A DNA stretch of 64,000 bases from the IMG/VR virus record IMGVR_UViG_3300042465_003746, positions 1 to 64,000 of that record, one strand, 5' to 3'. Positions 34,406 to 40,072 of the stretch are shown here, piece by piece. Positions within the stretch are counted from its first letter, which is position 1. Every line of letters begins with the position of its first letter. Origin of the DNA: a virus. A model generated the notes under the pieces. The model was not told where the DNA came from. It made no database searches and was given only the letters and a program-made list of their open reading frames with translations. Made by a program: the position numbers and the translations under genes.

Positions 34406-34450
34406 AAAGATAGTGGGATACTCCTCTCCCACCGTGAGCTTACCTATCTT
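34406..34450 (-). ncRNA. Hairpin element, copy A (AGGTAAGCTC plus GAGGAGTA loop)
   Basis: On the minus strand, AGGTAAGCTC is followed after 3 bases by a 6-bp stem GTGGGA/TCCCAC with the loop GAGGAGTA. An outer stem AAGATA/TATCTT (34445-34450 with 34407-34412) closes it, and TTTT follows at the 3' side, as in an intrinsic terminator. Copy B has the same conserved parts with a different stem sequence. Confidence 0.6.
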
Positions 34451-34460
34451 CTAACCATAA

Positions 34461-34502
34461 ACGAATGAATGAAATACTCCTCTTTCACAACGAGCTTACC
34501 TA
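34461..34502 (-). ncRNA. Hairpin element, copy B (same loop, covarying stem)
   Basis: On the minus strand, AGGTAAGCTC, then 3 bases, then a stem GTGAAA/TTTCAT enclosing the identical 8-base loop GAGGAGTA. Four of six pairs differ from copy A by sequence while pairing is kept (one as G-U), which points to selection for the RNA structure. No strong outer stem is seen. Confidence 0.55.
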
Positions 34503-34513
34503 ATGACGTATTT

Positions 34514-34534
34514 AAAAAATAACTAAAAGTTATT
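34514..34534 (-). terminator. Intrinsic terminator after the Met-type tRNA-like gene
   Basis: On the minus strand a perfect 7-bp stem AATAACT/AGTTATT with a TTT loop is followed by TTTTAAA. It begins 3 bases after the 3' end of the tRNA-like gene. Confidence 0.75.
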
Positions 34535-34536
34535 CG

Positions 34537-34653
34537 TGGTTAGGGTGCGACTCGAACGCACGACCTATTGGCAAGACTAAATGTATATCCTCAGGCAATT
34601 ACCCCTTACTTTTTACCGCTTACCAATCGAGCCACCAACTGCTCTACCTAACC
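34537..34653 (-). tRNA. tRNA-like gene, elongator Met type, with anticodon loop replaced by a 51-base insert
   Basis: The acceptor stem GGTTAGG/CCTAACC, the D arm GAGC-AGTTGGTG-GCTC, the variable loop AGGTC and the T arm GTGCG-TTCGAGT-CGCAC are all intact and resemble elongator tRNA-Met; discriminator A, CCA not encoded. The anticodon stem ATTGG/CCAAT is also present, but it encloses 51 bases instead of 7. The stem is extended to 9 bp (ATTGGTAAG with CTTGCCAAT, one G-U). No choice of exon borders gives a 7-base loop with U33, so a simple spliced intron is not supported. It may be a tRNA mimic. Confidence 0.6.
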
Positions 34654-34727
34654 AAACACTAGTCTTTCCTAGTAGTCAACATGGATATTTTGTGTACAAT
34701 TCAGGACTCTCATGCTCTTCCTTAGTT

Positions 34728-34834
34728 GTAGTCGGACAGGATTCGAACCTGCACAGTAGTTCTCCGAGGTTGTATTTATAATCAGAACTACTTTAATTAT
34801 CACCCTAAGCGTCTACCATTCCGCCACCTGACTA
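34728..34834 (-). tRNA. tRNA-like gene, Leu type, with abnormal anticodon region
   Basis: The D arm GCGGAATGGTAGACGC is the class II Leu signature, and the T arm GCAGG-TTCGAAT-CCTGT is normal. The acceptor pairs TAGTC(A)GG with CCGACTA, leaving one bulged A. Between D and T arms lie 56 bases, about 24 more than usual: 16-18 mostly unpaired bases, then a 9-bp stem AGTAGTTCT/AGAACTACT with a 20-base loop. No normal 5-bp anticodon stem with 7-base loop can be drawn. Either a decayed or a deliberately altered tRNA. Confidence 0.55.
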
Positions 34835-34929
34835 AAAAAACACACTCTTAAGCATTCTACTCCCAGCTACGAGGAATTGTATCTTACTTAGCCCATCTCA
34901 CCGCTGTGTGGGTACTTAAGTTTATGTGT
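34834..34929 (-). ncRNA. Branched structured element ending in T7
   Basis: On the minus strand, ACACA and CTTAAG at the 5' side (34915-34929) pair with CTTAAG and TGTGT at the 3' side (34840-34852). Inside are ACTTA/TAAGT with CCCA/TGGG, and an ATTCCTC/GAG-GAAT arm. Seven T follow immediately and lead into the Leu-type tRNA-like gene. The structure is by eye and could also be part of one longer RNA. Confidence 0.45.
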
Positions 34930-35028
34930 CTTGAGGTTAAGAACTCCTCAGTGTTGTAAGAATCTATAGCATATCTTCATTACTTATGTTCGATTTCCTT
35001 TCTCAAGGGAACAACAACTCTTTTAATA

Positions 35029-35091
35029 ACATACCCTGTCAGCCCAAGCAGCTGAATATTAGACTTAGCATTAAAGGGTTGTCCTAATATC
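35029..35091 (-). ncRNA. Pseudoknot candidate
   Basis: On the minus strand GATATTAG (35084-35091) pairs with CTAATATT (35055-35062). In the loop between them ACAACCCT (35075-35082) can pair with AGGGTATGT (35029-35037) downstream, apart from small bulges, which makes an H-type pseudoknot. Confidence 0.4.
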
Positions 35092-35160
35092 CTTCCATAA
35101 ACAACTCCACTCTTGGTTGTGGATTCTAACTTTCTTTAGACTCTTGCTTACGTAGGGCCC

Positions 35161-35299
35161 TATAGTTTTTCAATATTAGCTATTTGTTTGCTTCAAGCAG
35201 GGTAATATTTTATACTGTGCCAAAACTATACATAAAGTTTACTTTTGGCTGGTTATAAATAGATAAAGTGCCTGATCCATGTACTACTGTGGGCACTTT
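35161..35299. ncRNA. Nested stems and terminator-like hairpin
   Basis: TATAGTTTT (35161-35169) pairs with AAAACTATA (35222-35230); inside, AATATTA pairs with TAATATT. Next to it, AAAGTGCC (35265-35272) pairs with GGCACTTT (35292-35299) around a 19-base loop, followed on the plus side by T-rich DNA. Strand of any transcript is not clear. Confidence 0.4.
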
Positions 35300-35347
35300 T
35301 AGTTTATTTAGTTACACTTCATGGTCATCTACTTACAATGTTTAAAT

Positions 35348-35617
35348 TTAATAAAAAGGATTACTTTGTCCTAATTGTCTAAAATATTTCTCTCTACGAG
35401 ACATTAAATCATAATCATTTTCTTCTATTAAACTATTATAATAGCACATTGTTTCATATTGCTCTATATCTTCTACTAGACATATTACAGGAAAATGTTC
35501 AGTTATTAAGTCAGCCATCTCTTGGTTATCTTTAGGCTTATAATCTAAATGTATAGTGCGTAAATACAGTCCTATGTCTAACATAGTTACTCTAGGTTTT
35601 GCTTGAATATCTTGCAT
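35348..35617 (-). CDS. Hypothetical protein
   Basis: This 89-residue protein has an N-terminal part (TMLDIGLYLRTIHLDYKPKD) that could be a helix-turn-helix domain; the C-terminal part is charged and helical. It is the first protein gene upstream of the RNA-rich region. No family recognised. Confidence 0.58.
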   Translation of the reverse strand: MQDIQAKPRVTMLDIGLYLRTIHLDYKPKDNQEMADLITEHFPVICLVEDIEQYETMCYYNSLIEENDYDLMSRREKYFRQLGQSNPFY

Positions 35618-35677
35618 AATGTATTTATTTAAAGTTCAAAACGTCAAATTTTTTAGTAATTCCTAAAAGAAAAAAAA

Positions 35678-35703
35678 GGGAAATAGCTGTAAAACTATTT
35701 CCC
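35678..35703 (-). terminator. Strong intrinsic terminator
   Basis: On the minus strand a perfect 9-bp stem GGGAAATAG/CTATTTCCC with an 8-base loop is followed by eight T and CTTTT. It lies 20 bases after the stop of the 35724-36242 gene. Confidence 0.92.
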
Positions 35704-35723
35704 AATTTCTAATCTTTAAAAGA

Positions 35724-36242
35724 TTATGCTCCTAAAGCATCTGCAATAGCAGATGAAGCATCTGTATTAAGAGCTAAACGAGTTGTATCTGTTAATAATA
35801 CATGCTTAGGCTCTCCAATAACTACTGCAGTATTTACATAAATATACATACCATTGCTCATAATGAAATCACCATCTTTACCTGCTCTTTTAGCACGAGT
35901 TTCGAAGTTTGCAACATCATAATCACTACCTTTAACGGTTTCTGTAATTTGAAGATTTAATGAACGATCATCACCTGTGATTTTAGGATCAATCATATTG
36001 ATTTCCAATTCTTCACCTTCAGCTAAAAAGGTTGTATCAATTCCAAACTGCAATTGTACATCACTTGGTTGTGCAGATAACCAAGAATAACGAGGCTTAG
36101 ATTGATTAAATCTTTCATCAGAAGCATTCAAGATACCCAACAAACCTGTTGGAGTTTTTCCTGTTTCTACTATTTGAGAAAAAGTTAATTGAACTTTTCC
36201 ACCTTTAATTCCTTTTGCTGATACTAATGTTACTTTTTTCAT
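35724..36242 (-). CDS. Hypothetical protein, separately terminated and probably abundant
   Basis: This 172-residue protein is beta-rich and soluble (MKKVTLVSAKGIKGGKVQL) with an alanine-rich end. It has its own strong terminator and a 240-base leader region, which suggests a monocistronic, well-expressed gene. Single-strand DNA binding or a virion role are possible, but no motif supports either. Confidence 0.68.
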   Translation of the reverse strand: MKKVTLVSAKGIKGGKVQLTFSQIVETGKTPTGLLGILNASDERFNQSKPRYSWLSAQPSDVQLQFGIDTTFLAEGEELEINMIDPKITGDDRSLNLQITETVKGSDYDVANFETRAKRAGKDGDFIMSNGMYIYVNTAVVIGEPKHVLLTDTTRLALNTDASSAIADALGA

Positions 36243-36434
36243 AATAATTTGTTTTAAAATAGTTAAAATATTTACTTATATATCTCCTATAATACAGACT
36301 TTTAAAGTCTAAGAATTAATAGCCTAGGATAAACTATTAGTCTTTTATTAAATAAACCTAATTATTGTGTAATTGCCTTTTTACTGCCTAGCGGCAAACA
36401 ATTATCTATGTATGTAAGCTTGTGTTAAGTAAAT
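36243..36434. promoter_or_regulatory. Leader/promoter region with a 15-bp palindrome
   Basis: This AT-rich interval contains AGACTTTTAAAGTCT (36296-36310), a palindrome about 55 bases before the minus-strand ATG at 36242. It may be an operator. No convincing small gene is seen in it. Confidence 0.4.
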
Positions 36435-36472
36435 AAAATAGCGGTACTCTATCCACAATTTCCCGCTATTTT
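36435..36472 (-). terminator. Intrinsic terminator of the secreted-protein gene
   Basis: On the minus strand a perfect 10-bp stem AAAATAGCGG/CCGCTATTTT with an 18-base loop is followed by ATTTACTT. It begins 10 bases after the stop at 36483. Confidence 0.78.
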
Positions 36473-36482
36473 CCCTTAAACT

Positions 36483-36890
36483 TTATCTTGCAAATGGTCT
36501 AAATAAGAACATTTTTGTGTCATAATCATATAATACAGATAATCCATCTGTACTATTAAAATCGGAAGTTACTGTAAATGCATTTTTAATGCTAGAAACA
36601 TTTCCTGGTTCAATATATATTAGTTTCCATTTATCAGTTATTGGATCAATGAAAGTAACAATATATTGATTGTTTATAGGTAAAGTTATTTCATACTTTG
36701 TAGAAGATAACTTCACCATAGATACTTCTTTTTCTAGCCACCAACCTACAAAGGTTGTGTCTTCATAGATAGCTCTTCTAAGTTCTACTTTTACATTATA
36801 AGCATCTTTCATATAAGAAGTAAACTTAATGCTTTGTGATTGTACCAATTGACTAACCGTCAATAGTATTACTAAGATAGATAGTCTCAT
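36483..36890 (-). CDS. Secreted/periplasmic hypothetical protein
   Basis: The 135-residue protein starts with a clear signal peptide (MRLSILVILLTVSQLVQSQS). The mature part is beta-rich with WW and several aromatic residues. It is terminated by its own hairpin. An envelope role such as superinfection exclusion is possible but not shown. Confidence 0.66.
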   Translation of the reverse strand: MRLSILVILLTVSQLVQSQSIKFTSYMKDAYNVKVELRRAIYEDTTFVGWWLEKEVSMVKLSSTKYEITLPINNQYIVTFIDPITDKWKLIYIEPGNVSSIKNAFTVTSDFNSTDGLSVLYDYDTKMFLFRPFAR

Positions 36891-36918
36891 GATATTTAAA
36901 TTTAAGGTTTAATATTAT

Positions 36919-37182
36919 TTATTGATATTCTAGTGTATAAGCTATAGCCTTCATAGCAAGCTTAGAGTTAAGAGTTCTAGGAACTCTTTTAATTAATTCT
37001 TTAAAGTCTTCAGTTAAGTTAACTACTGAGTATTTAGACTTATCAGGTTGAGCATCGTAATGCTGTTGATAAGTATAGTCAAGGATAATATCCTCGTTAT
37101 TTTTAGGTCCATCAGTAAATATTACTAATGTCATTCCGTCTTCACATTTTACTGTTACTCGGTATAGTGCAATATCTTCCAT
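36919..37182 (-). CDS. Hypothetical protein
   Basis: I start this 87-residue protein at the second of two adjacent ATGs (37182; the other is 37185). A longer frame reaches 37350 but crosses a strong hairpin and is unlikely. The product is a mixed alpha/beta domain (MEDIALYRVTVKCEDGMTLVI). Function unknown. Confidence 0.55.
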   Translation of the reverse strand: MEDIALYRVTVKCEDGMTLVIFTDGPKNNEDIILDYTYQQHYDAQPDKSKYSVVNLTEDFKELIKRVPRTLNSKLAMKAIAYTLEYQ

Positions 37183-37218
37183 CATCTTTAGTTTTAATAA
37201 AGAATAAATATACATAAT

Positions 37219-37252
37219 AAAGAACTCCTGTAATAATTTACAAGAGTTCTTT
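37219..37252 (-). terminator. Terminator-like 15-bp hairpin
   Basis: On the minus strand AAAGAACTCTTGTAA pairs with TTACAGGAGTTCTTT (one G-U) around a 4-base loop. It separates the 37268-37486 gene from the 36919-37182 gene. Confidence 0.75.
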
Positions 37253-37267
37253 TCAGATCTATAAGAT

Positions 37268-37486
37268 CTATCGTGCAATATTGTGATTATAACAATTGTT
37301 TCTGTTGAACATTTTGTTAAACTTAATTGTACGATGTTGTTTTTTACCATGTTTCTTATAATTGAAACCTTTCTTTATCTTAAAGCTATGAGTCTTTGTA
37401 GAGCCTTTTTTACTTGGCCATCCATCATTTCCTACTACAGTGTAGCTCATAACAAGCATTACTATAACTGCTATTACTCTTTTCAT
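37268..37486 (-). CDS. Small secreted basic protein
   Basis: In this 72-residue protein residues 1-19 form a signal peptide (MKRVIAVIVMLVMSYTVVG); the rest is lysine-, histidine- and asparagine-rich. It is flanked by hairpins on both sides. It probably acts in the periplasm or at the outer membrane. No family recognised. Confidence 0.57.
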   Translation of the reverse strand: MKRVIAVIVMLVMSYTVVGNDGWPSKKGSTKTHSFKIKKGFNYKKHGKKQHRTIKFNKMFNRNNCYNHNIAR

Positions 37487-37513
37487 ATATTTGTTTTTAA
37501 GTTTTAAGTAAAT

Positions 37514-37544
37514 AACCCCACATAAAGCTATAATATGTGGGGTT
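37514..37544. terminator. Terminator-like 11-bp hairpin
   Basis: AACCCCACATA and its exact complement are separated by nine bases. It lies between the 37618-37773 gene and the 37268-37486 gene, and is followed on the plus side by the repeat GATCTATAAGATC. Confidence 0.75.
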
Positions 37545-37617
37545 TATGATCTATAAGATCGACTATTAGACTACGAAAGGTATAAGATTATCCTTGTGCC
37601 TATTTGTATGCGTAAGC

Positions 37618-37773
37618 TTAATCTTCCTTGGCAATAATAATAGTGCCAATGGCTCCTAAAGAACCTACTAATATCATTGTGCTACCGTGAGTATTACCTC
37701 CCAGTGTTAATATAGCTCCTATTAATAAGACTATTGTACACAATACTCCTATTAAAAACAATTTATTTGTCAT
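37618..37773 (-). CDS. Small two-helix membrane protein
   Basis: A 51-residue frame starts at ATG 37773 and overlaps the stop of a 28-residue frame upstream (ATGA). It has two hydrophobic helices (about residues 5-25 and 33-48) around a polar GNTHGST loop. Function unknown. Confidence 0.55.
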   Translation of the reverse strand: MTNKLFLIGVLCTIVLLIGAILTLGGNTHGSTMILVGSLGAIGTIIIAKED

Positions 37774-37856
37774 AATTTTTCTATTAAGATGATGGTTAAT
37801 ATTATAATTGCTATTGTGTATAAGTAGAACATACCTATACTTGCTGAACGTTTCAT
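37770..37856 (-). CDS. Possible 28-residue membrane peptide
   Basis: The frame starts at ATG 37856 (MKRSASIGMFYLYTIAIIIL) and ends in an ATGA overlap with the next gene. Its leader shares AACTTAAAA and TATACTTATG with that of the 38276 start. It may be a real membrane peptide or only a coupling leader. Confidence 0.35.
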   Translation of the reverse strand: MKRSASIGMFYLYTIAIIILTIILIEKL

Positions 37857-37880
37857 AAGTATATTTTTAAGTTTAAAAAT

Positions 37881-37908
37881 ACATAAGCAAACTATTAAAA
37901 GCTTATGT
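37881..37908 (-). terminator. Intrinsic terminator-like hairpin
   Basis: On the minus strand ACATAAGC pairs with GCTTATGT around a 12-base loop and is followed by ATTTTTAAAC. It ends transcripts that come from the 38276 direction. Confidence 0.7.
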
Positions 37909-37910
37909 GT

Positions 37911-37993
37911 GCATCCTACTGTATTGGTAGTCTTTCCTCTCTTATTACTAAGTTTAAGGCGATGCTTTTCTACTAAGATGATTAGTCTTTTTT
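37911..37993 (+). ncRNA. Possible small RNA with plus-strand terminator
   Basis: GCATC (37911) pairs with GATGC (37961). Inside are CTAC/GTAG and CTTA/TAAG hairpins. Then ACTAA/TTAGT (37972-37986) is followed by CTTTTTT, a plus-strand intrinsic terminator with no plus-strand protein gene before it. Confidence 0.4.
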
Positions 37994-38090
37994 AGCTAAT
38001 AGATAGCGGCAATACACAGAATGTTAAGTGTATGCATTTAGTCAGTTATTATAGAGAATCACTCATACTGACAGAAGTATTTTTAATAGA

Positions 38091-38276
38091 TTACTCTCCT
38101 GTATTACTTTCCATTGCAGCTACATCAGCATCAATAGACATTTGTAGTTCTTCATTTAAACTACAAAGAGCAACTATTGCTCCTTGGTAAAAGGGATCAT
38201 AAGGATCAGCTTTCTGATACATAGATATTCTTGCATCAATCATAGCGACAAGATCTATTTTATGAGTATTCTCCAT
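38091..38276 (-). CDS. Hypothetical small protein
   Basis: This 61-residue, acidic, helical protein (MENTHKIDLVAMIDARISMYQ) resembles small proteins found in many Bacteroidota phages. It is transcribed away from the HNH gene. Its stop is followed by hairpin-rich DNA. Function unknown. Confidence 0.6.
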   Translation of the reverse strand: MENTHKIDLVAMIDARISMYQKADPYDPFYQGAIVALCSLNEELQMSIDADVAAMESNTGE

Positions 38277-38312
38277 AAGTATAGTTTTAAGTTAATTATT
38301 AATCCCTCTGCC

Positions 38313-38343
38313 TTGTAGCTCTAATTATTTTGTTATATATTTG
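38313..38343 (+). promoter_or_regulatory. Bacteroidota-type promoter for the HNH gene
   Basis: TATATTTG (38336-38343) fits the -7 consensus TAnnTTTG of Bacteroidota primary sigma factor. A TTG lies at 38313-38315, with a spacing of 20 bases. The box ends 4 bases before the ATG, so the transcript would be leaderless or nearly so. Confidence 0.65.
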
Positions 38344-38347
38344 TATT

Positions 38348-38815
38348 ATGAAACAATTCAGAAATACACAATACTATGTTACTGATAAACAAGAAGTTTA
38401 TAATGTAACAACAAAAAGATATGTAAAGCCTTATCTTGCATCTAATGGAAAGAATCCTAACAAGAAATACTTAGCGGTTGGTTTGTATATTGATGGTAAA
38501 AGAAAGAATATTCTTTACCATAGATTAATTGCCGAAGTACATATGCCCAATACTCTTAATTTACCACAGATAAATCACATTGATGGAGATATATATAACA
38601 ATTCTATTTCTAATTTAGAATGGTGTAGTGCTTCTATAAATAACATTCATGCTATTAGAACAGGACTAAGACCTACTAAATTAAATATGGAGAAAGCTAA
38701 TGAGATTAGATCTTTATTAGCTAGTGGTCATACTATAAATGAAGTATGTAAAATTTACAATGTTGGTAGAACTATTGTCTCTAAAATAAGAGATAACATT
38801 TCTTGGAAAATATAA
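38348..38815 (+). CDS. Free-standing HNH homing endonuclease
   Basis: This 155-residue protein is started at ATG 38348. The core HRLIAEVHMPN...QINHIDGDIYNNSISNLEWCS is the NUMOD4/HNH-type motif. The C-terminus has a helix-turn-helix (INEVCKIYNVGRTIVSKIRD) for DNA binding. It is on the opposite strand from its left-hand neighbours, has its own promoter and is followed directly by a structured element, all typical of an independently mobile unit. Confidence 0.85.
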   Translation: MKQFRNTQYYVTDKQEVYNVTTKRYVKPYLASNGKNPNKKYLAVGLYIDGKRKNILYHRLIAEVHMPNTLNLPQINHIDGDIYNNSISNLEWCSASINNIHAIRTGLRPTKLNMEKANEIRSLLASGHTINEVCKIYNVGRTIVSKIRDNISWKI

Positions 38816-38917
38816 TGCACCCCAGTTGTAATAGCTCTATTGGCTAAATGAAAGCATAAGTTCATATACAATCAATATTACAACTGCTCACCCTTGGGAA
38901 GTGAGTTGTGGTGCATT
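38814..38917. ncRNA. Three-arm structured element behind the HNH gene
   Basis: AATGCACC (38814-38821) pairs with GGTGCATT (38910-38917), closing the element. Inside, AGTTGTAAT (38824-38832) pairs with ATTACAACT (38877-38885), with ATGAA/TTCAT in its loop, and CTCAC (38887-38891) pairs with GTGAG (38901-38905). The closing stem starts in the HNH stop codon. Too small for a group I intron; could be a small RNA, terminator or homing-site mark. Confidence 0.5.
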
Positions 38918-39104
38918 AAGTGAATAGTTTGTATACTTATTCAGGTATATTAAATTAAGCCATACCCTATTTAAAGGGTATGACTTATCAATGCTTTAAG
39001 CATTCTCGTTACGTAACCATTCAAGGCTAGTAACTACTCCATTAACTATACACATAACTGAAAATCAATTAGTTAAGTAATAAAATAAGTACGTCACGTG
39101 TACT
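38918..39104. other. Non-coding AT-rich spacer
   Basis: No gene is seen. It holds an inverted repeat CATACCCT/AGGGTATG near 38961-38981 and a near-palindrome around ACGTCACGTGTAC (39090-39102). Confidence 0.4.
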
Positions 39105-39112
39105 AACGTTGC

Positions 39113-39173
39113 TATATTCACCGAGAGAGTGAAGGTATATTCACCGAAGGACTGCACCGCAAAGCGGTGACCC
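39113..39173. repeat. Short direct repeats and hairpins after the GC-rich gene
   Basis: TATATTCACCGA occurs twice (39113-39124 and 39136-39147). The first copy forms TTCAC/GTGAA with the bases that follow. CACCGC and GCGGTG (39155-39169) make a 6-bp hairpin with a 3-base loop at the 3' end of the minus gene. Confidence 0.5.
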
Positions 39174-39452
39174 TTAAAGGATCACTGCTTTGAAGTAGTT
39201 GCTGTCAGGCTTAGCCTCGAATGCTACTCTGTCTGAGTAGTCATCACCCATTGGCAATGCAGTTTGTACTGCTTCCAATGTGTGTTCACTCTTCATGAAC
39301 AGAGATGCATAAGAACTGCCACAAGCTAAGCCGTTAAGCTCTTTGTCTTTGCGGAAGACAACTAGCACACGCGGTTCGAACTCGCCAGTCATCTTATCGT
39401 CAGCCCAAACTGGGCACTCAACTGTCTTAATTTGGTGGATTGAAATTTTCAT
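39174..39452 (-). CDS. Hypothetical protein in a GC-rich island
   Basis: This 92-residue protein is beta-rich (MKISIHQIKTVECPVWADDK). The gene and its flanks are clearly richer in GC, and use more GC-ending codons, than neighbours. It stands alone between structured non-coding DNA. Recent transfer is likely; function unknown. Confidence 0.6.
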   Translation of the reverse strand: MKISIHQIKTVECPVWADDKMTGEFEPRVLVVFRKDKELNGLACGSSYASLFMKSEHTLEAVQTALPMGDDYSDRVAFEAKPDSNYFKAVIL

Positions 39453-40072
39453 AGTCTAAAGTTTAAAGGCGGGATGTGTTCCCCGTCCAAGATTTAGTGG
39501 GGGTTGTTGACTGTGGTGCTAACCACAAGATCGAATTTCTAATAAAAAATAATATAATAAAAAATAAAAAATAATACCATATATTACTTTGCACTAGATT
39601 TACTTTGTTTTACTTAAAAACTATATTAGTAAGCATCATAAACTAGGAACATAAATAAAGGGATATAAAGGGGGGGTATAATTTAATACTCCATAGGGTA
39701 TGAAGTTTGTTAAGAGAATAAAAAATAAAAATATAATTATAATTATAAATAAGGATGTACAATGCACATATCTAGTAGAATAGATATATGCATCTACGTT
39801 GTAGATTTATCTATACTATACTTTAAAAAGATAATTACTTTCTTATCAACTAGTTACAACTTTTTACTATAGGTCCTCGGTGGCTACTAATATACCTACA
39901 GCTATAGTAGTGGCATACCTCTAGGGGTATGTTCATACTATACCTAGAGCTATAGTAAGCCTCATAACTATAATATTTTACAATGTCAAGCATTTATTAA
40001 TATTTATTTTACATCTACTATTTGTGAATAATATTATGTAATTTAGCGGCAACCAAACAATTCCCTCTCAAT
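39453..40072. other. Divergent AT-rich intergenic region, candidate replication origin
   Basis: 620 bases without a gene lie between the minus-strand and plus-strand blocks. It holds two AT-only tracts (39540-39576 and 39717-39752), a G7 run, inverted repeats ATATCTA/TAGATAT (39768-39787) and ATCTAC/GTAGAT (39792-39806), and a pair of 19-bp direct repeats around a hairpin (39891-39957). The combination at the strand switch fits an origin and divergent control region. This is inference from layout. Confidence 0.55.
39891..39957. repeat. Two 19-bp iteron-like repeats with a central hairpin
   Basis: TATACCTACAGCTATAGTA (39891-39909) and the same sequence with one change (39939-39957) lie 48 bases apart. 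Between them CATACC (39914-39919) and GGTATG (39926-39931) form a hairpin. Each copy contains the inverted parts ACTATA/TATAGT in whole or in part. Confidence 0.65.

Larger units (their letters stand above)
34383..35347. other. About 1 kb non-coding region rich in RNA structure
   Basis: No convincing protein frame exists here. On the minus strand, in 5' to 3' order, I see: an 8-bp hairpin (35265-35299), a nested structure (35161-35230), a pseudoknot candidate (35029-35091), a branched element ending in T7 (34834-34929), a Leu-type tRNA-like gene, a 74-base spacer, a Met-type tRNA-like gene, a terminator, and two related hairpin elements. The individual parts are listed separately. Confidence 0.75.

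Noticed and set aside
34537-34653. Spliced intron in the Met-type tRNA-like gene
   Set aside because: No pair of exon borders leaves a 7-base loop with T at position 33, and 44 extra bases are too few for a group I intron.
34581-34781. 66-residue plus-strand frame across the tRNA-like genes
   Set aside because: It runs antisense through both tRNA-like genes and has no coding features.
36919-37350. Long 143-residue form of the 36919 gene
   Set aside because: Its N-terminal part crosses a 15-bp terminator hairpin and the end of the upstream gene; the ATG pair at 37182-37185 is a better start.
38814-38917. Group I intron behind the HNH gene
   Set aside because: About 100 bases is too small, and no conserved core pairing is visible.
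39891-39957. CRISPR-like repeat pair
   Set aside because: Only two imperfect 19-bp copies, with no regular spacer series and no cas gene in the window.
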